Source of the DNA: Flavobacterium sp.
GTDB lineage: Bacteria > Bacteroidota > Bacteroidia > Flavobacteriales > Flavobacteriaceae
Assembly: GCA_027484725.1 (NCBI GenBank)
Contig: JAIXSK010000008.1
Coordinates: 1 to 38,688 of the forward strand
Reading direction: 5' to 3'
Length of the DNA: 38,688 bases
Each line of letters begins with the position of its first letter. Position 1 is the stretch's first letter. Position numbers and translations under genes: made by a program. A model generated the notes under the pieces. The model worked only from the letters and a program-made list of their open reading frames with translations, searched no databases and was not told where the DNA came from. Below, one piece after another: positions 14,304-21,997 of the stretch.

Positions 14304-15570
14304 AAGCCGCGACGCGTGCCGGCAATGGATGCGAGCCGGCCAGCACGGTGCCAAGCCAGCTGTCCCACTTGGTCATGGCTGCGCGCTTTTCGTCCAGGTA
14401 CTCGTACCGGTCGTAGTGCTTGGATCCGGTGTCGTGTTTCGCGTGCTGCTGGATCAGGTCGCGCAGTTCCTTGCTGATGCCAGCTTGGCCGGCGCGCGTC
14501 TTCCAGGTGCGGCGGAGGTCGCGCGTTTGGAATCTGGCTGGCTTTTCTTTCTGGCTGTCGATCCAGCGGTCAATGGCCTGCATGATGCTGCGGTGGCCAA
14601 TCAGTTTTGATTTGCTGCCACTGCGCGCGGGGAACAGTGGGCCAGTCTTGTGAACCGCCAGCAGGTCCACCAGGATCCCGACTGCCTGGCTGGTCAGCGG
14701 TACGACGTGCGGGAACCGCCGGCCTTTGGTCTTGTGCGCCGGTATGGTCCACAGCTTTTCGGTCAGGTCGATTTCTTCGGCTTCCATGCGCAGCAGTTCC
14801 TGGACGCGCTGGCCAGTGCAGATCAGCAGGCGGATGCAGGCGCCGGTTTCCAGCGCGAAGCCGTCACCGCCGACAGCATTCCACAGCCGCTTCATCTCTG
14901 CCGCCGTCAGCGCTCTGTCGCGTGGCGTGGTGGCCTTGGCGTCCTTCTGGACATACTCAGCAGGGTTGCGCTTGACGCACCAATCCTGGCGGTTCGGGTT
15001 GGTGTAGTCGTTGGCCGCTTTGATGGCCCAACCGTACGCCGAAGAAACGTAGCTGCGCGCCTTGTCAGCGGCGCCACGGTGGCCACGGTCGAAATAACCA
15101 CCGACGAATGACACCACGTCTTCCGGTTCGATCTCGCTTGGGTGCTTGTACCGGCCAAGCGCGTCGGCGGCGTTGTGCTTCGCCTTCAGCAGAACGCGTT
15201 CGACCTCGACGGCGCTTTCCTTTCCGGCGGCCTTCATGGCTTCGACGTAGCCCTTGAACATGGATTCCAAGGTCGCGTCGTTGACCTGGTTCAGCGGCTT
15301 GCCGGCGCGGATGTTTGGCGCCAGTTCGGCGGCCATCATCTGCCGCGCTATCGACAATGTGATTTCAGGGTACCGCCCGATGGCCTTTTTCTGGCGCTTC
15401 CCGTTGCGCTTCCAATTGGCGAACCAGGTAGCGCTAGCGCTGCCATTGGCCAAGCGCCGGACCACCAGCACCAGGCTACCCGAACCGCGCCCATTGGTGG
15501 CGCCGTCGTTCAGTGTGATTTCCGTCACCACGCTGGAAAGCGCGGCCTTGATCGTCTTGTCAGTCAGCAT
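14302..15570 (-). CDS. int: Tyrosine-family integrase
   Basis: A 422-residue tyrosine recombinase. Residues 30-95 form the DUF4102-like arm-binding domain (GSLVLVVRRLANGSAS...GRYPEITLSIARQ). Residues 100-190 form the SAM-like core-binding domain, and 215-405 are catalytic. Catalytic Arg255 is in CTGQRVQELLR; the second box is RDLRRTWKTR (350-359), in which Arg350 stands where many relatives have His, a variant known in P4-type enzymes. The nucleophile is Tyr386 or a neighbour in SKHYDRYEYLDEKR. It starts with ATG two bases from the tandem arm repeats of attP and is transcribed away from the core. It should integrate the phage at a tRNA-His 3' end. Confidence 0.95.
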   Translation of the reverse strand: MLTDKTIKAALSSVVTEITLNDGATNGRGSGSLVLVVRRLANGSASATWFANWKRNGKRQKKAIGRYPEITLSIARQMMAAELAPNIRAGKPLNQVNDATLESMFKGYVEAMKAAGKESAVEVERVLLKAKHNAADALGRYKHPSEIEPEDVVSFVGGYFDRGHRGAADKARSYVSSAYGWAIKAANDYTNPNRQDWCVKRNPAEYVQKDAKATTPRDRALTAAEMKRLWNAVGGDGFALETGACIRLLICTGQRVQELLRMEAEEIDLTEKLWTIPAHKTKGRRFPHVVPLTSQAVGILVDLLAVHKTGPLFPARSGSKSKLIGHRSIMQAIDRWIDSQKEKPARFQTRDLRRTWKTRAGQAGISKELRDLIQQHAKHDTGSKHYDRYEYLDEKRAAMTKWDSWLGTVLAGSHPLPARVAA

Positions 15571-15571
15571 A

Positions 15572-15595
15572 CGGGTGTCCTAACGGGTGTACCAA
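15572..15595 (+). repeat. Integrase arm-type sites, int side
   Basis: CGGGTGTCCTAA (15572-15583) and CGGGTGTACCAA (15584-15595) are two 12-bp units in perfect tandem. The same tandem pair, in the same orientation, recurs at 15821-15844 on the other side of the tRNA-like core. This is the layout of integrase arm sites. Confidence 0.75.
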
Positions 15596-15719
15596 GCGGC
15601 CAGTGAGCTTCGCTTTTATAGCCAAGCGATTCGCGCGTCAAAGGCCAAAAAGCTATTTGTTTGCAATGATATAGAAGTATGCCGAATGATTCAACGGTAA
15701 GCGGCAGGAAGTGTTAAAA

Positions 15720-15769
15720 CCTGATTGTGGATCTGGGGGTCGCCCGTTCGAGCCGGGCCAGCTGTACCA
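15720..15769 (+). tRNA. tRNA-His 3' half (partial; attP core)
   Basis: From 15720 the sequence folds as an anticodon arm CCTGA-TTGTGGA-TCTGG (one mismatch, anticodon GTG at 15727-15729 for His), a 5-base variable region and a perfect T arm GCCCG-TTCGAGC-CGGGC (15742-15758). CAGCTGT, A and CCA (15759-15769) complete the 3' end. There is no 5' half (no D arm or acceptor 5' strand), so it is not a functional gene here; phages carry such halves to restore the host tRNA on integration. Position 72 is U and 73 is A, as in the alphaproteobacterial clade whose tRNA-His lacks G-1. Confidence 0.65.
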
Positions 15770-15793
15770 CTTTCTTTTCAATCACTTAGCAAC

Positions 15794-15824
15794 AAAAAAC
15801 CCGCGCTGAAAAAATCGGCGCGGG
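15794..15824 (-). terminator. Terminator of the tail operon
   Basis: On the minus strand CCCGCGC and GCGCGGG pair over 7 bp (15824-15818 with 15806-15800) and are followed by TTTTTT (15799-15794). It lies 40 bp after the gene D stop and shares bases with the 15821-15832 arm site. It keeps late transcription out of the int gene. Confidence 0.88.
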
Positions 15825-15844
15825 TGTACTAACGGGTGAACTAA
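15821..15844 (+). repeat. Integrase arm-type sites, gene D side
   Basis: CGGGTGTACTAA (15821-15832) and CGGGTGAACTAA (15833-15844), two perfect tandem 12-mers matching the pair at 15572-15595 at 10 or more of 12 positions per unit. The first unit forms part of the tail-operon terminator stem. Confidence 0.75.
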
Positions 15845-15863
15845 GCGCGGCGCTACCGCTGCA

Positions 15864-16913
15864 TCATTCCTCCTTCACCTCGACACCGGGTTCTGTCTCG
15901 GCGTTTTTTTTCTCGGCTTCGATGTCGCACTGGTAGCCGGTGCCGGCGTCGATTTTGTGGACCACGCGCGATATCAGCCATTCGCCGTCCACGTCCGGCC
16001 GGATGCCTGCCACCGTCAGCTGTGCTTCGGCCGCAATGGACGGATCTCCGACCACCGTCAGCGCCAGGGTTTGCTGGCCACGTTCGCGGCGCTGCAATTC
16101 CGACCTGGCAGCGGCCAGGGCCATTTCTTCGGTCGGGTAATAGTTGCGCAGCCGGCGCACCGGTTCGCCCTTCCCTACCTTCACTTCCTTGCGCTTGGCG
16201 GACTTCACGGCGTGCCAGTACGCCACCACCATGCCGGCGGTTTCGCGCTTGCTGATGCTCATGCGGTAGTTGGTGACGTTCGGCGCCAGGACCGTCACCG
16301 GCGGCAGTTCTTCGCCGCTGACCGACTTCGATTCGCCACGCTTGGCCACGACCAGTTTGCCGTTCGCAGGCTTCACGATGGCGTCGTATTTTTTGGCCAC
16401 GCGGATCAGCAGGTTGATATTCGATTCGTCCGCCTGGTCGATATGCGGCAGCGTGATGGATTGCAGCGACTGCGCGACCTTGGCTTCCAGGCCGTGTTCG
16501 CTGGCCACCTTCTTGACCATGTCCACCAGCTTGGTGCCGCTTGGCCAGCTGCGCGTTCGTTGCGTCTGCAGGTCCGTTTTGCCGCCCTTGGATTTGTCGT
16601 AGATGGCAGCGCGCGCACGGATCACCATTTCACCAGGCCAGCCTGCTAACTCGAATTCGTCGGCCACGAACAGGCCCATTGGCTGGTAGATGCCGTCGTA
16701 CCCAATCGACACATTAATTTCGGCGCCGGTCGGCGGCAGCTGGACAGGGTTCAGCGGATCTGAATCGTCCAGGCGAATTTCCAGCATGTCGGATTCCATG
16801 CCGACTTCGTCCGTCAGCGTCAGGCTGATAAATCGGCTGGTCACTAGGCCGGTGATATCGGCGCCGTTCGCCGTGACCAGGAAGCCTGGCCGAATGCCGC
16901 TAATCAGTCCCAC
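15864..16913 (-). CDS. D: Tail protein, P2 gpD family (late control D)
   Basis: A 349-residue homologue of P2 gpD, a hub protein of the baseplate that resembles half of T4 gp27. The visible family features are the N-terminal beta domain RPGFLVTANGADITGLVTSR, LEIRLDDSDPLNPVQLPPTG, the mid-domain DMVKKVASEHGLEAKVAQSL and ITLPHIDQADESNINLLIRV. The C-terminal GQQTLALTVVGDPSIAAEAQ and GEWLISRVVHKIDAGTGY complete the pattern. The start is GTG at 16913, overlapping the gpX gene by 10 bases. It is the last gene of the leftward tail operon and is followed by a terminator and attP. A bit shorter than P2 D (about 390) but with the whole pattern. Confidence 0.93.
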   Translation of the reverse strand: MGLISGIRPGFLVTANGADITGLVTSRFISLTLTDEVGMESDMLEIRLDDSDPLNPVQLPPTGAEINVSIGYDGIYQPMGLFVADEFELAGWPGEMVIRARAAIYDKSKGGKTDLQTQRTRSWPSGTKLVDMVKKVASEHGLEAKVAQSLQSITLPHIDQADESNINLLIRVAKKYDAIVKPANGKLVVAKRGESKSVSGEELPPVTVLAPNVTNYRMSISKRETAGMVVAYWHAVKSAKRKEVKVGKGEPVRRLRNYYPTEEMALAAARSELQRRERGQQTLALTVVGDPSIAAEAQLTVAGIRPDVDGEWLISRVVHKIDAGTGYQCDIEAEKKNAETEPGVEVKEE

Positions 16914-17116
16914 AGCCGCACGCCCTTAGACTGGCCGACGGCCGTCAGTTCCGGCAGGCTGATGATGACACCGGCCGGCAGCACCGGACCGTAGTCAGCC
17001 AGGCCAGGGTTGGCAGCCAGCAGCTGTTCCAGCACCTGGCCTTCCTGTGTGCCGTAGTGTTTCCAGGCGACAAAATCGACGGTGTCGCCGGCCGTGCTTC
17101 GGTATTGTTGTGGCAT
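16904..17116 (-). CDS. X: Tail protein X (LysM-like)
   Basis: A 70-residue LysM-like protein, MPQQYRSTAGDTVDFVAWKH ... LEQLLAANPGLADYGPVLPA ... GVIISLPEL, the complete signature of P2 gpX. It is thought to cap or join the baseplate hub. The ATG at 17116 overlaps the gpU stop by one base (TAATG), which fixes the start. Confidence 0.92.
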   Translation of the reverse strand: MPQQYRSTAGDTVDFVAWKHYGTQEGQVLEQLLAANPGLADYGPVLPAGVIISLPELTAVGQSKGVRLWD

Positions 17117-17499
17117 TAGCTGAACCGCTTCAGTTGCAGTGTGAATTCCTGCCGGCGTGGTCGGCCGGCCGTGTCCAGTATCGCCTGGCTTTCGTCGATT
17201 TGCTCGATACACCACCGGCCCATCAGAACGCCTTCGCCAGTGATCAGCATGTGCGGCGTTCCCATGCTGGCCATACCGCGCATGCTGTTGATTTGGTCAA
17301 AGCCACCACGGAATTCGGGGAAGATGACGCCTTTTAGCGTGATGGTTTCCTTACCTGGTCCAGTGTACTGCGACGTCGGCCGAACGCCGTATGTCTCTTG
17401 TTCAGACCATCGATACATGGTGCTGCGCGTCAATTCCTGGTGCGTTGCCGTATCGATGGAAAATTGGAACGAACCAAGCTGCATCATTATGAAACTCAT
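17116..17499 (-). CDS. U: Tail protein U
   Basis: A 127-residue gpU homologue. The family pattern is complete: MMQLGSFQFSIDTATHQELT with RSTMYRWSEQETYGVRPTSQ, the strand YTGPGKETITLKGVIFPEFR, GMASMGTPHMLITGEGVLMG and WCIEQIDESQAILDTAGRPR. In P2, gpU is needed for tail completion. The ATG overlaps the tape measure stop as ATGA. Confidence 0.93.
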   Translation of the reverse strand: MSFIMMQLGSFQFSIDTATHQELTRSTMYRWSEQETYGVRPTSQYTGPGKETITLKGVIFPEFRGGFDQINSMRGMASMGTPHMLITGEGVLMGRWCIEQIDESQAILDTAGRPRRQEFTLQLKRFS

Positions 17500-19442
17500 T
17501 GTGCCATTGCTCCATCAAACAGCGTGCCGCGCTTCAAAATCTCCATGCGCTGGCGCTGCTGCCTGGTCACTTCGTCAGCCAATGCGCGCGCGTCCTGTCC
17601 TGGCTGCTGGTAAATGTTGAACGTGTTCTGGCTGCTGTCGGTGATCTGGCTTCCAGCGCCACGACCAGTGGCCATTGGCGGCGGTGCTGCCGGTATCGAC
17701 CTGGTGGCGTCCATGGCCTGCGTCTGGCTGTCGCCCATGCCAAAGAATTTCTTGGTCGACTGCACGCCGTCGTAAATGCCAGAACCGATGCTGGCGCCGA
17801 AGTCCTGCACCTTCTGGATAGCGCCCTGCACCTTGCCGATCATGAATTCGATTTTGCCGACGATGTAGTTCACCGCCTTGTCGAACGCCGCGGTGATATC
17901 GGCCCACAGCTGCACGAAAAACGCTTTGACCGGTTCCCAATTCGCAATCAGCACGACAGCTGCTGCACCGATGGCCGCAACAGCCAGGCCAATCGGATTG
18001 GCTATCATGACGCCAGACAGCACGGTCATCGCCAGCCGGACGCCAAGCACGGCCGTTCGCACTGTCAGGAACGCGCCGGCAGCAATCACCAGGTTGCCGA
18101 CCAATTCCTTGTTGGCCACCACGAAGTCGCGCACCGTGGTGACGATAGGCGTCAGCACCGTGGCCAGCTTGGTGATTGCCGGGTTGAGTGAATCACCAAT
18201 GGATTTTCCCAGATTGTCGACCGAATTCATCAGCTGGTCGGTGGCCAGTTTGTCTTCGGCCAGGACGCGGCCAAAGTCGGTTTCGATCACGTTACCAGCG
18301 CCCAATGCCTTGGCTTTGATTTCCTGGTACTTGTCCAGGTTCTGAAGCACAGGCCGGACGAAGTTCTGCACCTGCATATCGCCAAACAGTTCGCCCAAAA
18401 GCTTCTGGTCGCCGCCTTTGGTGATGCGGTTGATTTCCTTCAGTGCTGCTTCGATTGGATTCGCGCCGGATTTCTGCGCCTTCGACACAACGCCGTACAG
18501 GTCGCTGCCTAGCGCGTTGGCCTTCTTCAGCGTTTCGGGTGAAAGGATCTTGTTCAGGAAGTTGGCCATGTTGTTGGCCGCTTCGCTGGACGTAGCCGCG
18601 CCCTTGCGCGCGATCTGCAAATAGGCGCCCATGGATGCCACGGCTTCGTTGCCGGTGAACTTCAGTGCCTGGAAGGATGCGCCCAGGACCGGCAGTTCGG
18701 CTGCCATGTCTTTGAATTCGAAGTTGCCTTCCTTGCCTGCCTGGACCAGTGCGGCCAGCGCCTTTTCCATGCCCTTTGGATCGACCTTCAGCGCGTCGCC
18801 AAGCACGTACGATGCCTTGGCCACGTCTTCGATTTCAGCGCCGGTGGCCGTCGCCGTTTTGCCGATGGTCATAAGGTTCTGGCGCGCCGTGCCGACCTCT
18901 TGGCCAGCTGCGACCAGGAAGCCCATTGCGTCTTTGATGCGGTCCGACGACTGGCCAGTTTGGCCCGATAGCTTGACGATATCGGCGCCCATTTCCTTGA
19001 TGGCCTTGTCGCTCATATCGGCGGTAAGGCCAATCATTTTCAGGTCATAGTTGAACTTGGCCGCCTTGCCGGACAGCAAGAACGTAGGGATGGCAACGGC
19101 AGCGCCCATGGCTGCTGTTTCGCCCATTTTGCCGCGCAGTGCGCCTTGTTTGGCCAGGTTGTCCGCGCGCTGCTTTTCGATGCGCTGCACCTTTTCCAGC
19201 GCAGCACGCTGTTTGTCGATTTCCTTGGTCAGTGCCTGGTAGCGCTGACGCATTCCGTCAACGTTCTTGCCCTGCTGGCCAAATGTTTGAATGGCTTGGC
19301 CAAGTTTGCGCTGCTGTCCTTCCAGGTTCTTCAGTGCCTGGCCAACCTCGCCAATTTTGCCTTTGGTTTTATCAATGGAACCAAGCAGGGTGCCAGCAAC
19401 GGCACCACCGATGGAAATTATCGCGTGTAATTTTTTGGCCAT
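17496..19442 (-). CDS. T: Tail tape measure protein
   Basis: A 648-residue tape measure protein, the ruler that sets tail length. The N-terminal about 120 residues are a coiled coil (KTKGKIGEVGQALKNLEGQQ and onward). Residues 130-420 resemble the TP901 core (MGFLVAAGQEVGTARQNLMT, ALAALVQAGKEGNFEFKDMA). Hydrophobic, membrane-inserting segments lie near 440-500 (VRTAVLGVRLAMTVLSGVMI and IGLAVAAIGAAAVVLIANW). The ATG is 1 bp after the E' stop (TAGTATGG), so translation is coupled to frameshifted E/E'. Shorter than P2 gpT (about 815), implying a shorter tail. Confidence 0.93.
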   Translation of the reverse strand: MAKKLHAIISIGGAVAGTLLGSIDKTKGKIGEVGQALKNLEGQQRKLGQAIQTFGQQGKNVDGMRQRYQALTKEIDKQRAALEKVQRIEKQRADNLAKQGALRGKMGETAAMGAAVAIPTFLLSGKAAKFNYDLKMIGLTADMSDKAIKEMGADIVKLSGQTGQSSDRIKDAMGFLVAAGQEVGTARQNLMTIGKTATATGAEIEDVAKASYVLGDALKVDPKGMEKALAALVQAGKEGNFEFKDMAAELPVLGASFQALKFTGNEAVASMGAYLQIARKGAATSSEAANNMANFLNKILSPETLKKANALGSDLYGVVSKAQKSGANPIEAALKEINRITKGGDQKLLGELFGDMQVQNFVRPVLQNLDKYQEIKAKALGAGNVIETDFGRVLAEDKLATDQLMNSVDNLGKSIGDSLNPAITKLATVLTPIVTTVRDFVVANKELVGNLVIAAGAFLTVRTAVLGVRLAMTVLSGVMIANPIGLAVAAIGAAAVVLIANWEPVKAFFVQLWADITAAFDKAVNYIVGKIEFMIGKVQGAIQKVQDFGASIGSGIYDGVQSTKKFFGMGDSQTQAMDATRSIPAAPPPMATGRGAGSQITDSSQNTFNIYQQPGQDARALADEVTRQQRQRMEILKRGTLFDGAMAQ

Positions 19443-19443
19443 A

Positions 19444-19856
19444 CTATTTCGGCAGCCCGTCTATGAACCACAAAAAGCGCGTGGTTGTCATTTTCTCTAT
19501 TTCGGACAGCTGCCATCCAGTGTGGGATGACAGCGCCAGGATGCTGCCGCGTAAATACTCGCGGCTTAGTCTAAAAAACTGCCGTACGCCAGCTGCAGCC
19601 GCTGGTAATCAGCCATCGACAACGACTGGATATCGTCAGGCACCAGGTCGCACAAATTGGCGAACGTGGTGATTTCCTTCAGCGCGTCGCTGCACTGCAT
19701 TTCGCTGGTTGTCAGCTGGTCACGCACGGTCGGTTCACGCATGCGGACTGCGTTGGTATCGACGCCGTTCAGCTTGTACTTGCGGCGAAGGGTAACATCG
19801 ACGAACGCGCCATCAGCGGACGGCTTCAGGTAGTCAGGGTTCTTTTTGGTTGCCAT
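19444..19856 (-). CDS. E': Tail assembly chaperone E/E', -1 frameshift product
   Basis: At 19578-19572 the minus strand reads T TTT TTA in the E frame (AGT TTT TTA). This is a canonical slippery heptamer, followed by the E stop only two codons on. After a -1 slip the frame continues as AGA CTA AGC and encodes RLSREYLRGSILALSSHTGW ... FIDGLPK to the TAG at 19446-19444, 1 bp before the T start. The product is 137 residues: 95 of E plus 42 new. P2 makes E+E' in the same place with T TTT TTG, and lambda makes G-T in the same way. The extension should bind the tape measure during assembly. Confidence 0.85.
19566..19856 (-). CDS. E: Tail assembly chaperone E
   Basis: A 96-residue gpE homologue (KYKLNGVDTNAVRMREPTVR, ITTFANLCDLVPDDIQSLSM, QRLQLAYGSFLD). 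It lies between the tube and tape measure genes as in P2, and most ribosomes should end here while some slip into E'. The ATG follows a hairpin (19876-19897), so it may be expressed partly from read-through. Confidence 0.9.
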   Translation of the reverse strand: MATKKNPDYLKPSADGAFVDVTLRRKYKLNGVDTNAVRMREPTVRDQLTTSEMQCSDALKEITTFANLCDLVPDDIQSLSMADYQRLQLAYGSFLD

Positions 19857-19875
19857 GGTGTTTGCCTTCTTAGAA

Positions 19876-19897
19876 AAGGCCGGTCATTGCCGGCCTT
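19876..19897 (-). terminator. Hairpin between tube and chaperone genes (partial terminator)
   Basis: AAGGCCGG and CCGGCCTT pair perfectly around a 6-base loop and are followed on the minus strand by TTCT. The weak T-run suggests partial termination, giving more sheath and tube than tape measure. Confidence 0.6.
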
Positions 19898-19913
19898 GTA
19901 TTATTGGGTTTTG

Positions 19914-20420
19914 TTAGATGCCAAGCGCGTTGCGGATCTCGTCCAGCAGGTCGATACCGTTGATCACGCGGACCATGTTTTCGGTGTCGATTTCGTGGAC
20001 GATTACGCCGTTGTGTTCCAGCTTGTAGTACGTCAGCGACATGGCCACTTTCAAAGAAGCCGATTCGCCAGGCTTGGTTGTGCCAGGGTCCAGTTCAGTG
20101 ATGCGGCCGCGCATGGTGTGCGTGACGCCTTTCACTGTACCGTCGTAACTTTCCAGCACTTCGCGCACTGTGAAAGGAACCACTTGGCCCTGGCCAACGC
20201 CGAACCATGAAAGCACATACAGATCGTAGCACTTCAGGGTGAAGTCGCTGACCAGCTTTTCCATGCCCTGAACGATATCGACAGGAACGTCCATACCACC
20301 GCCGCGGTATTCTTCTGTCTTCAGCGTCAGTTTCGGCGCGTTGAATTCTTCCAACTGGCCGGCATAGCCCCGGCCGTCGAAAAATAGATTTGCGTTCTTG
20401 CGAACGTCGCGTGCTGCCAT
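19914..20420 (-). CDS. FII: Major tail tube protein
   Basis: A 168-residue FII homologue. Family features: RKNANLFFDGRGYAGQLEEF, KLTLKTEEYRGGGMDVPVDI, VQGMEKLVSDFTLKCYDLYV, GVTHTMRGRITELDPGTTKP and LTYYKLEHNGVIVHEIDTEN. It forms the inner tube inside the contractile sheath. It follows the sheath gene with a 17-bp gap and is expected to be among the most abundant late proteins. Confidence 0.95.
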   Translation of the reverse strand: MAARDVRKNANLFFDGRGYAGQLEEFNAPKLTLKTEEYRGGGMDVPVDIVQGMEKLVSDFTLKCYDLYVLSWFGVGQGQVVPFTVREVLESYDGTVKGVTHTMRGRITELDPGTTKPGESASLKVAMSLTYYKLEHNGVIVHEIDTENMVRVINGIDLLDEIRNALGI

Positions 20421-20437
20421 TTAGTTATCTCCGCGGA

Positions 20438-21859
20438 TTAGTCGAAAATCTCGACGACGTAATCATTCACCAGGTGGCTGCGGAACGTGATGTGTTCGGC
20501 CGGGTACACTGGCGTGAAGTCGAAGTCGAAATAGATTTTGCCCTGCGCGATCTGGTCTGGCGTGTTCAGTGCTGGATCTGCCCAACAAGTTCCGCCCAAG
20601 ATTGCGCCCTGTGCCTTCAGGCTGCGCAGATACGCGTTCACGCCTTCGGTGACGTCTTTCACGTACTGCTTGGTAATGCCACGGTCGACGGCCCACAGGT
20701 GTTCGCGCAACAGGCTGTCGTTGATGATATCCGCGGTACGAACGACGCACAGGAACGCCCATTTCGGGTCGCTCGACAGCGTACGGTTGCCCCACAATCG
20801 CCAGCCGTTCTGGCGAATGATAGTCGTCACGTTCTGTTCGTTCAGCAGGTTAGCGCGGCTGTTCGCGTCGCCCAGGGTGAAGTCAATCGGACGCGCTGTG
20901 CCGGTGATGCCGTACAGTTCCTGGTTAGATGGCGACCACCAGAAGCCACGGTCGTTGTCAACGCGCGCAATCAGGCCAGCCACAGCAGCGGATGCGTACG
21001 CCGTAACGGTGTCGCCGGCGGTGTCAGTCTTCAGTACGTTCGGATCGACCACGTAAACGCGTTTGCTGCCGAAGTCGTCAGCGTAGGCGATAGCGGCCGC
21101 GTCGGTGGTGCTAGGGCCGTCAGCAATGATGACAGCGCGAAGGCGGTCAGCGATGCCAAGCAGTTCAGCCACGACGGCATTGCCGATGGTGCCATACGAT
21201 GCGGTTGCAGCTGCGCCGGTACCGCCACCACCACTGAACGCCACAGTCGGCGCGCTGGTGTAGCCAGTGCCAGGGTTTACCACCGTGACCTTCGTCACCT
21301 TGCCAGCGCTGACAGTGGCCACAGCCGTTGCGCCAGTACCGCCACCGCCTGAAAGCGTGACTGTCGGTGCGCTGGTATAGCCAGTACCCTGGTTGGTCAC
21401 GGTGATGGCTGAAACGGCATTCGAACGGCGCGTGTGGGTGAAGCCAGGCGCGCACAGGATCCGCGGCTGGAAGCCGACAACCGATTCAGCGCCAAGGAAG
21501 GCATGCACGCCTTCGTACTGTCCGGTGCCGGCATTCACACCGCCCAGGATGTTCGCCAGCGTTGCAGCTGCGTCGTTACCTTCAGCAACGCGCACCACAA
21601 TGATGACGGCGCCAATCTGGTCCAGGATGGAATCAATAGCAGCCGGCAGCGTGCCAAGGCCGGTACCAAGCGTGTCCAGTTTGGACGCTTCAGTGCGGCT
21701 GCCAGCAATCAAAACAGGCGTGTTAAGTGGGAAGGCTTCGGCGTCCGCGCTTGGGGCCGTGCCGACGATACCGATCACACTCGAACGAACTGTTCGGATC
21801 GGCCGTGAACCGGAATCGATGTCTAAGACCTCGACGCCGTGCAAAAAGGTTGTTGCCAT
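20438..21859 (-). CDS. FI: Contractile tail sheath protein with an inserted repeat domain
   Basis: A 473-residue tail sheath. The family core is visible at the N-terminus ([40 protein letters not shown]) and the C-terminus ([40 protein letters not shown]). P2 FI has about 396 residues. The extra length is largely a tandem insertion at residues 156-220 containing [20 protein letters not shown] and [21 protein letters not shown] sheath subunit can carry such a domain on its outer surface. The ATG lies 69 bp after a late element that itself follows a terminator, so sheath and tube form their own transcription unit. Confidence 0.95.
   Translation of the reverse strand: MATTFLHGVEVLDIDSGSRPIRTVRSSVIGIVGTAPSADAEAFPLNTPVLIAGSRTEASKLDTLGTGLGTLPAAIDSILDQIGAVIIVVRVAEGNDAAATLANILGGVNAGTGQYEGVHAFLGAESVVGFQPRILCAPGFTHTRRSNAVSAITVTNQGTGYTSAPTVTLSGGGGTGATAVATVSAGKVTKVTVVNPGTGYTSAPTVAFSGGGGTGAAATASYGTIGNAVVAELLGIADRLRAVIIADGPSTTDAAAIAYADDFGSKRVYVVDPNVLKTDTAGDTVTAYASAAVAGLIARVDNDRGFWWSPSNQELYGITGTARPIDFTLGDANSRANLLNEQNVTTIIRQNGWRLWGNRTLSSDPKWAFLCVVRTADIINDSLLREHLWAVDRGITKQYVKDVTEGVNAYLRSLKAQGAILGGTCWADPALNTPDQIAQGKIYFDFDFTPVYPAEHITFRSHLVNDYVVEIFD
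21200..21409 (-). repeat. Tandem coding repeat inside the sheath gene
   Basis: Two copies of the block [20 protein letters not shown], 39 residues apart, with a similar VTNQ/VVNP lead-in. The two copies are close in DNA sequence, so duplication may be recent or maintained by gene conversion. Confidence 0.75.
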
Positions 21860-21928
21860 TTAAGTTTCCTCAGTCTGTGCGCACAGATAAAATTTGCAGA
21901 CTGATGGTCGCGCGCGCGCGGTGGTGCT

Positions 21929-21945
21929 TCCTCTTGGGAAATTTC
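21929..21945 (-). promoter_or_regulatory. Late element copy 2 (before sheath)
   Basis: GAAATTTCCCAAGAGGA on the minus strand, starting directly after the T-run of the terminator at 21946-21975 and 69 bp before the sheath ATG. A new transcript must start here if the terminator works, which supports a promoter role. Confidence 0.65.
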
Positions 21946-21975
21946 AAAAAAAGACCGCCCCGAAGGACGGCCAAA
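21946..21975 (-). terminator. UUCG terminator after the collar-fibre gene
   Basis: On the minus strand GGCCGTCC and GGGCGGTC pair with two wobbles around a TTCG tetraloop, followed by seven T. It lies 23 bp after the collar gene stop at 21998. Confidence 0.9.
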
Positions 21976-21997
21976 GGCGTACCCACCAGGGTCCAGG

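Larger units (their letters stand above)
15572..15844. other. attP: core with two flanking arm pairs
   Basis: A 273-bp region between integrase and the gene D homologue. It has the tRNA 3'-end-like core near 15725-15769, flanked on both sides by tandem CGGGTGNNCYAA pairs. Both arms are present around one core and phage genes continue on each side, so the site is unrecombined. The exact crossover point cannot be set without the host sequence. Confidence 0.75.

Noticed and set aside
15720..15769. A tmRNA 3' end or complete tRNA gene
   Set aside because: The 5' half is absent, so it is not a complete gene. The anticodon-arm fold and 5-base variable region fit a tRNA better than tmRNA.
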